Origin: Gracilibacteraceae bacterium | Lineage (GTDB): Bacteria; Bacillota; Desulfitobacteriia; Desulfitobacteriales; Syntrophobotulaceae | Length of the DNA: 19,659 nucleotides | Direction: 5' to 3' | Assembly: GCA_031263945.1 (NCBI GenBank) | Contig: JAISEW010000137.1 | Location: forward strand, 1 to 19,659 | Part shown: one piece after another, positions 7,066 to 14,453 of the stretch | How the letters are laid out: each line of letters starts with the position of its first letter | Numbering within the stretch: position 1 is the first letter of the stretch | The notes under the pieces: model-generated | Databases searched by the model: none | What the model saw: only the letters and a program-made list of their open reading frames with translations | What the model was told of the DNA's origin: nothing | Program-made: the position numbers and the translations under genes

Positions 7066-8117
7066 ACCTGTATGCGATATATCTGCGCGTCGTCGGCCGG
7101 CAATGGCCGCTGTTCGTTTTGCTTATGATCTGCCAGCTTGTGCTGGGAGAGGTGAGTTCCGCGGCTTTGAGCGAAAAAAAACCGGAACTGAGCATAGCCC
7201 TGGCCGCGGAAAGCGACGGTCCTCTGGCCCGGCGCTATATCCGGGCGTTGGAGCAAACGCCGGAATTGCGGATGATCCGGGTCGACCCGCCGCTTGAGCG
7301 GGAAAAAATTTTTGCCGCCCACGCCGTGCAAGGGCTGGTGGTCATATCACCTCAATTTGACGCTCTGATCGCGGGCGGCCAGGGCGGCGCGGTTTTGCTG
7401 TATCCCGCTCCCGGCGTCAGCGACGTCTCCATGGTAAAAGAATTTCTGGCGGTGGAGGCGGTGATGCTGCGGGCCGACGTCATCCGGCGGGATCAATTGC
7501 AGGCGATCCGGGCGCCCGTCGCGGAAATGCCGCCGGCCGCGATGGCCGAACCCATCCTTACCATAGCCTACGAAGGCCCGGCCGCCGCGCCGCAGGCTTT
7601 TTCGTCTCCGCCGGCTTTTGGTCTGCCGGCGCTGTTCTTATTGCTCGCTTTTTTACAGGCGGCCGGGGCGGCTCCCGGCCCGGATAACCGCCGGCTGCTG
7701 CTGCGTGACAGCCGGACGGCGGCGCGCGCCCGGACGGCTTTTGGGCTGGCGGCGTGGACTGGATGGGGATTATTGACTATTTTGTATATATGTGGATTGC
7801 GCTTGTTTTACCAGGTCGCCGTCCCGCTTCCGGTAGCGGCGACGCTGCTCCTGCTGGCTTTTTACGCTGTCGCGCTCGGATGTCTGCTCGCGCTGACCGG
7901 AAAAAGAGCTTGGGCCGTATGGGTTTTTATTCCCTGGTTTCTGCTCAACATGACGTTAGGCGGCGGTTTATGGAATCTGCCTCTCCCGTCACCGCTGCTT
8001 CTGCCGCTGCTGCCTCTCGGCGCGATCCAGGCTGCCCAGAGCGGAAGCTGGGCGTGGCTCTGTCTGCTGGCGGGGCTGACCGCCGCCGCGGCTGGCGTGA
8101 ACTGCCGGAACCATTGA
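7062..8117 (+). CDS. Second ABC-2 type permease-like membrane protein
   Basis: A 351-residue protein with the same plan as the gene before it: one N-terminal membrane segment (about 13-32), an outer domain (about 38-180) and a C-terminal bundle of four or five segments (about 184-203, 228-250, 255-277, 284-303, 326-346). Its outer domain begins with the same sort of sequence (PELSIALAAESDG, compared with PKISIAMVNNDSDD in the first permease), suggesting that the two arose from one ABC-2 ancestor and form a heterodimer. It is otherwise divergent and very Ala/Leu-rich. The ATG at 7062 has GGAGGGAAG just upstream (7052-7060) and overlaps the previous stop (ATGA); the longer open frame from 6960 lies inside the first permease and is rejected. 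It is the last gene of the operon; no clear terminator is visible before the folD promoter. Confidence 0.78.
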   Translation: MNLYAIYLRVVGRQWPLFVLLMICQLVLGEVSSAALSEKKPELSIALAAESDGPLARRYIRALEQTPELRMIRVDPPLEREKIFAAHAVQGLVVISPQFDALIAGGQGGAVLLYPAPGVSDVSMVKEFLAVEAVMLRADVIRRDQLQAIRAPVAEMPPAAMAEPILTIAYEGPAAAPQAFSSPPAFGLPALFLLLAFLQAAGAAPGPDNRRLLLRDSRTAARARTAFGLAAWTGWGLLTILYICGLRLFYQVAVPLPVAATLLLLAFYAVALGCLLALTGKRAWAVWVFIPWFLLNMTLGGGLWNLPLPSPLLLPLLPLGAIQAAQSGSWAWLCLLAGLTAAAAGVNCRNH

Positions 8118-8137
8118 AATTCAAGGCTTTGGCAGAC

Positions 8138-8166
8138 TTGCACATTGAATGGATCCATGATATAAT
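8138..8166 (+). promoter_or_regulatory. Sigma-A promoter for the folD operon
   Basis: A perfect TATAAT -10 at 8161-8166 lies 17 bases after TTGCAC (8138-8143), a partial -35. Transcription would start near 8173, leaving a leader of about 23 bases that contains the AGGAGGT ribosome site (8182-8188). It sits in the only gap (78 bases) between the ABC genes and folD and separates two likely operons. Confidence 0.72.
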
Positions 8167-8195
8167 GACACGATTGATCGCAGGAGGTACGGCGG

Positions 8196-9044
8196 GTGAA
8201 AGCGGAAATATTAGACGGCAAAGCCATAGCCGCCGACGTAAAAAGAGAACTGCGGTCGGAGGCGGACAGCGCGGCGGCGCGCGGCGTCAGGCCCAGGCTG
8301 GCGGTCATAATGGCCGGCGACGACCCGGCTTCTTTGACTTATGCGCAAGCGAAAAAAAAGCAAGCGGAAAATATCGGCGTTGAGTTTGAGTTATTTCATT
8401 TTGCCGCCGCGGCGCCGGAGAGGGAAGTGCTGGCCCTGATCCAGCGGCTGAACGCCGATGCTCGGACGCACGGTATAATGGCGGAACTGCCTTTGCCGCC
8501 GCAGATCGGCGCGCGAGCCGTCGCCGCGGCTATTGATCCGGACAAAGACGCGGACGGCGTCCACCCGGTGAACCGCGGGCGTCTGATGAGCGGCGAGGAC
8601 GGGCTGTATCCGGCGACGCCGCGCAGCTGCGTCACTTTGCTCAAACGGAGCGGCGTGCCGCTGGCCGGCCGCCACGCCGTTATTATCGGGCGCGGCGACA
8701 CGGTGGGCAAACCGCTGATATTTCTTCTGCTGCGCGAAAACGCTACCGTGACGGTTTGTCATTCGCAAACCCCTGAACTTTCGCGCCTGACGCGGCAAGC
8801 TGATATTTTAGTCGCGGCGGCGGGACGGGCCAGCCTGGTGACGCGGGAGATGGTGCGCCCCGGCGCGGCGGTGGTCGACGCCGGTCTCAGCCAGACGGAA
8901 AAAGGTATGCGCGGCGATGTGGACTTTGCCGGGGTCGGCGAAACCGCGGGCTGGATCTCACCGACGCCGGGGGGCGTGGGCGCTCTGACCACGGCGCTGC
9001 TGCTGGCCAATGTGCTGCAAGCGGCAAAAAAGACTCTCCTTTGA
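8196..9044 (+). CDS. folD: Bifunctional-type methylene-THF dehydrogenase/cyclohydrolase FolD, divergent
   Basis: FolD interconverts 5,10-methylene-THF, 5,10-methenyl-THF and 10-formyl-THF with NAD(P). The 282-residue length and fold motifs are standard: substrate tyrosine and lysines in TYAQAKKK (Y49, K53, K55), D120 in KDADGVH, the dinucleotide region IGRGDTVGKP (164-173), HSQT (189-192), GDVDF (240-244) and TPGGVG (257-262). Several normally strict positions differ. The glutamine of the VQLPLP motif, which pairs with the catalytic lysine, is Glu97 (GIMAELPLP); the usual GRS is GRG; the usual PGGVGPMT is PGGVGALT. Family knowledge links that glutamine mainly to the cyclohydrolase step, so this enzyme may be mainly a dehydrogenase, with the FchA-like neighbour doing the cyclohydrolase step (inference). 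The GTG start has an ideal AGGAGGT site 7 bases away. Confidence 0.93.
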   Translation: MKAEILDGKAIAADVKRELRSEADSAAARGVRPRLAVIMAGDDPASLTYAQAKKKQAENIGVEFELFHFAAAAPEREVLALIQRLNADARTHGIMAELPLPPQIGARAVAAAIDPDKDADGVHPVNRGRLMSGEDGLYPATPRSCVTLLKRSGVPLAGRHAVIIGRGDTVGKPLIFLLLRENATVTVCHSQTPELSRLTRQADILVAAAGRASLVTREMVRPGAAVVDAGLSQTEKGMRGDVDFAGVGETAGWISPTPGGVGALTTALLLANVLQAAKKTLL

Positions 9045-9068
9045 AATATAAAGATTGGGAGCGCGTTT

Positions 9069-9698
9069 ATGACCGAAGATTTTTCTTTGGATTGGACATT
9101 GGATGAATTTTTGACCCGGGCCGCCGGCAGCGCCCCGACGCCCGGCGGCGGCAGTATCGCGGCCTATACGGCGGCGATGGGGTTCGCCATGCTGAGTATG
9201 GTCGCCAATTTGACGATCGGCAAAGAAAAATATCGCGCCGTGGAGGACGAGGTTCGCCGCATCCTGCGGGAGGCCGCCGCCGGGGCGGAAAAGGCGCGGG
9301 AGGGCGTAGGCGCGGATATACGCGTTTTTGAGGATTATATGCGCGCGTATAAGGCGCCGCAAGACACCTCGGAAGCGGCGGCGCGGCGGCGGCTGTCTCT
9401 TGCCGCCGCCACGCGGGCGGCCGCGCGGACCCCGCTTGCTTTGGCGCGGGTCTGCGCGGCCGGCCTGCGTCTCGCCGTCGCTTTAGCGCCCATTGGCAAC
9501 AAGGGCGCTATAAGCGACGTCGGCGTCGCCGCCTGTCTCCTGGACGGGGCGCTGGAATCCGCTCTCCTCAGCGTGGATATCAATCTGTCTCAGATCGACG
9601 ACCCGGAGTTTACGGAGCCCGTCCGTCTGGAGCGCGAGGAACTCCGGCGCGAAAGCGCGGCTTTGCGCGCCGGAGTGCTGGCCGTAATTTCCCAATGA
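9069..9698 (+). CDS. fchA: Methenyl-THF cyclohydrolase FchA / formiminotransferase-cyclodeaminase family protein
   Basis: A 209-residue all-helical protein of the FTCD cyclodeaminase/FchA family, which opens 5,10-methenyl-THF to 10-formyl-THF or deaminates formimino-THF. Seen: the conserved PTPGGGS (23-29), ANLTIGKEKY (46-55), the AYKAP segment around 93-97 and NKGAISDVGVAA (144-155) with D150. The length equals stand-alone FchA (about 210). The ATG at 9069 has a GGGAG site (9057-9061), 24 bases behind folD. Pairing with folD rather than with histidine-degradation genes favours cyclohydrolase over cyclodeaminase, but sequence alone does not settle this. Confidence 0.88.
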   Translation: MTEDFSLDWTLDEFLTRAAGSAPTPGGGSIAAYTAAMGFAMLSMVANLTIGKEKYRAVEDEVRRILREAAAGAEKAREGVGADIRVFEDYMRAYKAPQDTSEAAARRRLSLAAATRAAARTPLALARVCAAGLRLAVALAPIGNKGAISDVGVAACLLDGALESALLSVDINLSQIDDPEFTEPVRLEREELRRESAALRAGVLAVISQ

Positions 9699-9749
9699 CA
9701 TCCGGAGTACAATAAAAGCGTGACGTTTTACCGGCCACGCGGAGAAGAG

Positions 9750-10712
9750 GTGAGAGCGCTGCTCAATGTATTCAAGAACGACAGATCCGTATTTCAGACG
9801 CTGGAAATCGAAGACCTGGACCGCAACTGCTGGATCAGTCTTGTCAGGCCTACGGAGCAGGAATTGGCGCGAGTGGCTGATTTGACCGGCGCGCCCATGG
9901 ATTTTTTCCGCGCCGCGCTCGACGAGGAAGAACGGTCGCGCATCGAAGTCGAAGACGATTTCGCTCTGGTTCTCGTCAACATTCCGCTCATGACTAACGA
10001 GACCAATTATGACACGCTGCCGCTCGGCATCGTCATAACCCCGGATCTGATCATAACCGTCTGCCTGGAAGAAAACCCCGTGTTCACGGAGTTTAACGAT
10101 TATACGCGGCGCAGTTTTAACACGGCGAAACGGACCCGTTTTTTATTCCAAATTTTGCTAAAAGCGGCAACTTTTTACTTGCGTTATATCCGTCAGATCA
10201 GCCGGGCCAATGAGCGCATCGAAAAGGATCTGCGCCGTTTTATGCATAATAAGGGCATTTTTGAGCTCATGGATCTGCAGCAATCCTTGACTTATTTTTC
10301 CGCTTCCGTGCGTTCAAACGGCGTCGTACTCGACCGGCTGCTCCGTCTCCGCAGCAGCGCCCATACGGCGCATATCCTGCCCGTTTATGAGGAAGACGAG
10401 GATCTGCTGGAGGACGTCATCATCGAAAACAGTCAGGCGACTCAGATGGTGGAAATGTACAGCCGCATCCTCGCCGCGATGATGGAAACCTTCGCTTCCA
10501 TTATATCGAACAATTTGAACATGGTGATGAAATTTCTCACCGCCATGACCATTATCCTGGCCATCCCGACGATGATCGCCAGCTTTTGGGGCATGAACGT
10601 CATCGTGCCTTTTGGCGAACGCACTCCTTACGGGTTTTTGATCGTCATCGGCATTTGCGTCTTCCTGACGGGGATAACCGCTTTTTATCTCATACGCCGC
10701 AAAATCTTGTAG
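9750..10712 (+). CDS. corA: CorA family magnesium/divalent-cation transporter
   Basis: A CorA-type pentameric channel for Mg2+ (or Co2+/Ni2+). From GTG 9750 it has 320 residues: a long cytoplasmic N-terminal funnel (about 1-255, with the family stretch ALDEEERSRIEVED at 57-70), a first membrane helix (about 262-280) ending in the signature GMN at 281-283, and a second helix (about 294-315) followed by a basic end. The frame opens upstream at GTG 9720, but I prefer 9750: GGAG at 9741-9744 is well spaced for it, and family members usually begin shortly before the (L)NVFK stretch. It sits between folate genes and xseA with a 13-base gap to xseA. There is no obvious functional link, so it is probably operon sharing. 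Confidence 0.92.
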   Translation: MRALLNVFKNDRSVFQTLEIEDLDRNCWISLVRPTEQELARVADLTGAPMDFFRAALDEEERSRIEVEDDFALVLVNIPLMTNETNYDTLPLGIVITPDLIITVCLEENPVFTEFNDYTRRSFNTAKRTRFLFQILLKAATFYLRYIRQISRANERIEKDLRRFMHNKGIFELMDLQQSLTYFSASVRSNGVVLDRLLRLRSSAHTAHILPVYEEDEDLLEDVIIENSQATQMVEMYSRILAAMMETFASIISNNLNMVMKFLTAMTIILAIPTMIASFWGMNVIVPFGERTPYGFLIVIGICVFLTGITAFYLIRRKIL

Positions 10713-10725
10713 GAGGACGGCCTTG

Positions 10726-12027
10726 ATGGAGATTTGGAGCATCACGCGCCTGAATCGGGAAATCGCCCGGGTCTTGCGGCAGGACGCCCATTTGCGGGAT
10801 ATCCGTTTTGAGGGTGAGATCTCCAATTTCAAAAATCACCGCGCTTCCGGTCATTGGTATTTTACGCTGAAAGACGCCGGGGCCTTGATCCGCGTCGTCA
10901 TGTTCCGGGAGGACGCCGCCGGTGTTCCTTTTTTGCCGCAGGACGGCCTGCGTGTTCTGGCGCGCGGCAATACGCGCTTTTACGAGCGGGAAGGGTATAT
11001 CCAAGTCTATGTGAGCGAACTGAGCCTGGCGGGGGAGGGCGCTCATTGGCTGGCGTTTGAGCAGCTGCGGCAAAAACTGGGGGCGGAAGGGCTTTTCCGG
11101 GCGGAACGCAAGAAAAAACTGCCGCGCTGCCCCCGTCTGGTCGGCATTATCACCAGTCCCGCAGGGGCGGCCCTGCACGACATTATCCGCGTCGCCCGCC
11201 GCCGCGATCCGGCAGTGCGGCTGGTGTTGCTGCCGGTCGCCGTGCAGGGGGCGGCGGCGCCGGCGGCGATCGCCGCGGCGATCTCTCAGGCCGCTCGCTG
11301 GGGAGAGCCTGACGTCCTCATTGTCGGTCGCGGCGGCGGTTCGCTGGAAGATCTGCAGCCTTTCAACACGGAAATCGTGGCCCGCGCCGCCGCCGCTTCG
11401 CCTATCCCCGTAGTGGCCGCCGTCGGCCATGAGACGGATGTAACGATCATGGATTTTGCCGCCGATCTGCGCGCTCCCACGCCTTCCGCCGCAGCGGAAA
11501 TCGTTATCCCGGCCCGGGAAACGCTGCGAAAGCGATGCGCGGATTGGGAAAAACTGCTTGTCGCCCGCCTGGAGCGCCAGATCGCGGGCAAACGGCAGGC
11601 GCTGGCGGTATATCAGGCGGCGCGCGTCCTGCGTCACCCGCGGGAAATATACGGCGCCCGGCGGCAGGAACTGGATTTTCTGGCGGAGCGACTGCCGGCC
11701 GCCGCCCATCGGCGGATAAAAGCGGGTTTTCAGGCGCTGGCCGCCGGCGCCGCGCGAATAAAGGCGATAAGCGGTGAGATCCTGGCCGTCCGCGAACGGG
11801 AGACGGCTATTTTGGGCGCCCGTCTGCAGGCTCTCAGTCCTCTGGCTGTTCTCGGGCGGGGCTACGGTCTCGTGTATGGCGAATCCGGCGCTCTTATCAC
11901 CGAAACGAAGGCGGCCAGAGCCGGGCAGGCCATACAGGTGCGGCTGAAAGACGGGCGGCTCGACTGCCGGGTGGAAGCGGCGCGAAAACTTGAACATGAC
12001 GGGAGACAAGCGAGTGGAAGACAATAA
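10726..12027 (+). CDS. xseA: Exodeoxyribonuclease VII large subunit
   Basis: Catalytic subunit of exonuclease VII, which degrades single-stranded DNA to oligonucleotides in repair. The 433-residue protein has an N-terminal OB-fold (about 1-100), the ITSPAGAALHD motif (142-152), the catalytic core motifs GRGGGSLEDL (201-210) and GHETDVT (234-240) followed by DFAADLRAPTPSAAAE, then a long helical region (about 265-370) and a C-terminal beta segment with GRGYG. The start is ATG 10726 with AGGAGG at 10711-10716; a TTG one codon earlier (10723) is a less likely alternative. It overlaps xseB by 14 bases. Its antisense strand carries a long open frame that is a coding shadow. Confidence 0.96.
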   Translation: MEIWSITRLNREIARVLRQDAHLRDIRFEGEISNFKNHRASGHWYFTLKDAGALIRVVMFREDAAGVPFLPQDGLRVLARGNTRFYEREGYIQVYVSELSLAGEGAHWLAFEQLRQKLGAEGLFRAERKKKLPRCPRLVGIITSPAGAALHDIIRVARRRDPAVRLVLLPVAVQGAAAPAAIAAAISQAARWGEPDVLIVGRGGGSLEDLQPFNTEIVARAAAASPIPVVAAVGHETDVTIMDFAADLRAPTPSAAAEIVIPARETLRKRCADWEKLLVARLERQIAGKRQALAVYQAARVLRHPREIYGARRQELDFLAERLPAAAHRRIKAGFQALAAGAARIKAISGEILAVRERETAILGARLQALSPLAVLGRGYGLVYGESGALITETKAARAGQAIQVRLKDGRLDCRVEAARKLEHDGRQASGRQ

Positions 12028-12238
12028 AAAAGCGGAGTCCTTTGAAGCCGGGCTGGAGCGCTTGCAAGCGGTCGTGGCGCTTTTGGAGGACAACCAGATC
12101 CCGCTGGCGGAAGCGCTGAGTCTCTTTGAAGAAGGAGTTGGCCTTTTGCGCTCTTGCCGCGCGGAATTGGAGCGAGCGGAAGAACAGGTCAAAATCCTGA
12201 CGGAAACAGACGGCGTTTTTCATTTGACTGATCTGTGA
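12014..12238 (+). CDS. xseB: Exodeoxyribonuclease VII small subunit
   Basis: The small accessory subunit that binds several copies per XseA. From GTG 12014 it has 74 residues, typical for the family, with the classic helical hairpin: SFEAGLERLQAVVALLE, then the acidic turn and LAEALSLFEEGVGLLRSC. GGGAG at 12001-12005 is spaced 8 bases before this GTG; earlier in-frame starts (TTG 11990, ATG 11996) lie deeper in xseA and have no ribosome site. The gene overlaps the xseA end by 14 bases, so its synthesis is coupled to XseA. ispA follows 26 bases later. Confidence 0.93.
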   Translation: MEDNKKAESFEAGLERLQAVVALLEDNQIPLAEALSLFEEGVGLLRSCRAELERAEEQVKILTETDGVFHLTDL

Positions 12239-12264
12239 TCCGCGACCGGATCCAGGGGAGAGCA

Positions 12265-13140
12265 ATGATAAGTTTTCAGGAGCAATACGAAAATTACAAA
12301 CGATCGGTGGATAAAGCTCTCGCCGCGCTGCCGTGGGAAAGCGGCCGTCTAAGCCGCTGCATGGCCTATTCTCTGCTGGGCGGGGGGAAGCGCCTGCGTC
12401 CCGTGATCGTTCTCGCCGCCGCCGCGCTGGTTGGCGGCGACCCGGCGAAGATCGTTTCGCCGGCCTGCGGGCTGGAGCTGATCCACACTTATTCCCTTAT
12501 TCACGACGACTTGCCCTGTATGGACGACGACGACACGCGCCGCGGCCTTCCCGCCAGCCATATCGCTTTTGGGGAAGCGGCGGCGGTCCTGGCCGGAGAC
12601 GCGCTGCTGACGCTTGGGCTGGAGCTCGTCGCCAGTCCTTTGCCGGGAATACCGCCTGAGCGCGGTTTGCGGGCCGTAGCCGTCGTGGCCGCCGCCGCCG
12701 GCTGGCGCGGGATGGCCGGCGGTCAGATGCTGGATATGGACGGTCCGCCGGAAAAACCGGATCTCGCCTGGCTGGAACATATGCAACAGATGAAAACGGG
12801 AGCGCTTTTTGTCGCCGCGGCCGAATTGGGCGCCATACTCGCGGGCGCGGCGGAGAGCGAACTTAAGGGCCTGCGTGTTTATGCCGGAGCGCTGGGGGCC
12901 GCGTTTCAGATCAAGGATGATATGCTTGACTTGGAAGGGGAGAGCGAAACCCTTGGCAAACCGGCGGGCAGCGACCTCAAACACTCTAAATTGACTTACC
13001 CCGCTATATTGGGGCCGGAGAGGGCGGCCGCCGTCCTGCGGCAAAAAACGGAAGAAGCTGTGAGCGCTTTGGGCGTCTGGGGGGAGGAAGCCGTGTTTTT
13101 GCGCGAGTTGGCGTTAAAGGCCGCCGACCGGGAAAAATAA
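12265..13140 (+). CDS. ispA: Type II farnesyl/geranyl diphosphate synthase (polyprenyl synthetase)
   Basis: Condenses IPP with DMAPP/GPP to make FPP (or GPP) for undecaprenyl and quinone synthesis. The 291-residue protein has GGKRLRP (40-46), the first aspartate-rich motif DDLPCMD at 81-87 with the two-residue insert typical of bacterial type II FPP synthases, KTGALF (177-182), the second motif DDMLD at 218-222, and GSDLKHSKLTYP (235-246). The residues after the first motif read RRGLPASHIAFGE, where PTxHK is usual, a mild deviation. The ATG at 12265 follows AGGGGAG (12254-12260); the frame extends to GTG 12235, overlapping the xseB stop, as a weaker alternative. The order xseA-xseB-ispA is conserved in Bacillota, but the usual dxs is not next in this window. 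Confidence 0.94.
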   Translation: MISFQEQYENYKRSVDKALAALPWESGRLSRCMAYSLLGGGKRLRPVIVLAAAALVGGDPAKIVSPACGLELIHTYSLIHDDLPCMDDDDTRRGLPASHIAFGEAAAVLAGDALLTLGLELVASPLPGIPPERGLRAVAVVAAAAGWRGMAGGQMLDMDGPPEKPDLAWLEHMQQMKTGALFVAAAELGAILAGAAESELKGLRVYAGALGAAFQIKDDMLDLEGESETLGKPAGSDLKHSKLTYPAILGPERAAAVLRQKTEEAVSALGVWGEEAVFLRELALKAADREK

Positions 13141-13152
13141 ACGGCGCGACAA

Positions 13153-13617
13153 ATGGATTTTTTCAACGGTATTATGGCTAATCGGATCATGTGGATCGCG
13201 CTCTTAGCATGGCTGGTGGCTCAATTTTGCAAGCTGATTTTTCATTTCCTTGTGGAACGGCGCCTGGATTTCAGCTGTCTCAAATCGTCGGGCGGTTTTC
13301 CCAGCTCGCATACGGCCATAGTGTGCGCTTTGGCCGGTGAGATCGGAAAAGCCTCGGGCTGGTCCAGCCCGATTTTTGCCGTGTCCGTCGTTCTCGCCGT
13401 CATCGTCATGTATGACGCGGCCAATGTGCGTTGGGCGGCCGGAGAACAGGCGCGCGCCATCAACCATTTGCTTGATATGCTGCTTGAATCGAACGAGAGT
13501 ACGCAGTGGTTCGGGCAGGAGATCCCCAATGAGAAACTGAAAGAAATAATGGGGCATACGCCTTTTGAGGTGTTTGGCGGCGCTATTCTCGGCATGGTCA
13601 TCGCCGCGATATTTTGA
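13153..13617 (+). CDS. DUF212 / YuiD-like divergent PAP2 family membrane protein
   Basis: A 154-residue membrane protein of the divergent PAP2 (YuiD) family. Seen: hydrophobic N-terminal segment (about 12-33), SSGGFPSSHTA (45-55), a segment at about 73-88, MYDAANVRWAAGEQA (86-100, usual form YDAxGVRRAAGKQA), HTPFEVFGG (135-143) and a last hydrophobic stretch. The family is distantly related to lipid phosphatases; its biochemical role is not established. In many Bacillota it lies beside ispA/dxs, consistent with an isoprenoid or undecaprenyl-phosphate link (inference). The ATG at 13153 is 12 bases behind ispA and has no clear ribosome site; ATG 13174 is an alternative. Confidence 0.88.
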   Translation: MDFFNGIMANRIMWIALLAWLVAQFCKLIFHFLVERRLDFSCLKSSGGFPSSHTAIVCALAGEIGKASGWSSPIFAVSVVLAVIVMYDAANVRWAAGEQARAINHLLDMLLESNESTQWFGQEIPNEKLKEIMGHTPFEVFGGAILGMVIAAIF

Positions 13618-13633
13618 AAAACAGGAGAGGTTT

Positions 13634-14377
13634 ATGCTACTGTATTTATGGGGTTGGCCCGCCGGCGAATGGGAATATATTCCTTATGAAGCGGTGCGCC
13701 GTATGCGCGGGCTGGATTTTATCCTGCTCGGGGAAAAGACGCCTTCGTGGCTGGCGGAATTGCCGCCCGAAGTCCGCGTCCGCCACGAAGGATACCTGAA
13801 CGCGCCGCCTTCGCGCGAGGAGGATATCGAAGCGCTGACACGGGCCGTATGCCTGAGCGCCGCCGAGGAAACAGGGGAGGGGCTTCTGCTTTTGCCGGAG
13901 ACGGTTTTGCCGCAGGGCCGCGTCACGCGGGCATTGACGGCCGCCTTGGCGAGCGGCGGCCATGGCTCTGGCGGGCTTTGGCCTTATGCGCCCGGTCCGT
14001 CTCTGGCCGCGCTCAAGGCGCTGATGGCGGAGCTGCGCTCGCCCTGGGGCTGTCCCTGGGACAGGGAGCAGACCCATGAGACGCTGGGCAAATATTTGCT
14101 CGAGGAAGCGCGGGAAGCGGCGGAGGCGATCGAAGAGGGGGATTTAGGGCATTTAACCGAGGAATTGGGCGACGTGCTGTTTCAAATAGTGTTTCACGCG
14201 CAAATAGCCGCCGAGAACAACAGTTTTTCCTGGCAGGACGTGCTGCAGGGCCTTGAAGCCAAGATGATCCGCCGCCATCCGCATGTTTTCGGCGCGGAGT
14301 CCGCCGCGACCAGCGCGGATGTCAAAGAGATATGGGCGGCGGTCAAGCAGCGGGAAAAAATTGACGGTGTTTATTGA
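13634..14377 (+). CDS. mazG: MazG nucleotide pyrophosphohydrolase with shortened N-terminal domain
   Basis: The C-terminal 120 residues are a full MazG NTP pyrophosphohydrolase domain: LRSPWGCPWDREQTH (134-148), the metal-binding EEAREAAEAIEE helix (157-168), EELGDVLFQ (176-184) and KMIRRHPHVFG (210-220). The N-terminal 120 residues are not a standard MazG part. They look like a shortened remnant of the tetrapyrrole-methylase-like domain found before MazG in YabN of Bacillota: LYLWGWPAGEWEYIPYEAVRR (3-23; quoted in part as WGWPAGEWEY) sits where GxGPGxxxxLT is expected, and LLLLPETVLPQGRVTRAL resembles the later PG-containing strand. The ATG at 13634 has AGGAGAGG (13623-13630). It is the last gene of the operon and probably cleans up aberrant nucleotides. 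Confidence 0.9.
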   Translation: MLLYLWGWPAGEWEYIPYEAVRRMRGLDFILLGEKTPSWLAELPPEVRVRHEGYLNAPPSREEDIEALTRAVCLSAAEETGEGLLLLPETVLPQGRVTRALTAALASGGHGSGGLWPYAPGPSLAALKALMAELRSPWGCPWDREQTHETLGKYLLEEAREAAEAIEEGDLGHLTEELGDVLFQIVFHAQIAAENNSFSWQDVLQGLEAKMIRRHPHVFGAESAATSADVKEIWAAVKQREKIDGVY

Positions 14378-14407
14378 AGGTCATTATAATATATACTTAA
14401 ACTGTTT

Positions 14408-14453
14408 AAATGGGATTTTATGTATTCTTATCGGTCAAATGGGATTTTATGTA
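14408..14453 (+). repeat. Pair of 17-bp direct repeats
   Basis: The sequence AAATGGGATTTTATGTA occurs exactly at 14408-14424 and again at 14437-14453, a period of 29 bases with a 12-base gap. Both lie upstream of the hydrolase promoter (roughly -140 to -95 from its probable transcript start) and just after mazG. They could be paired protein-binding sites or a local duplication. Confidence 0.85.

Noticed and set aside
9708..9713. TACAAT before corA as an internal promoter
   Set aside because: No -35-like hexamer at 16-18 bases upstream; corA is better explained by readthrough from the folD promoter.
10690..12192. A 500-codon open frame on the minus strand opposite xseA/xseB
   Set aside because: The plus strand has clear xseA and xseB motifs in frame. 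The antisense frame is a product of the GC-rich codon bias, with Arg/Pro/Gln/His-rich, unrecognisable sequence.
14408..14453. Minimal CRISPR array
   Set aside because: Only two repeat copies, a 12-base spacer, and no cas genes; repeat and spacer are both too short.
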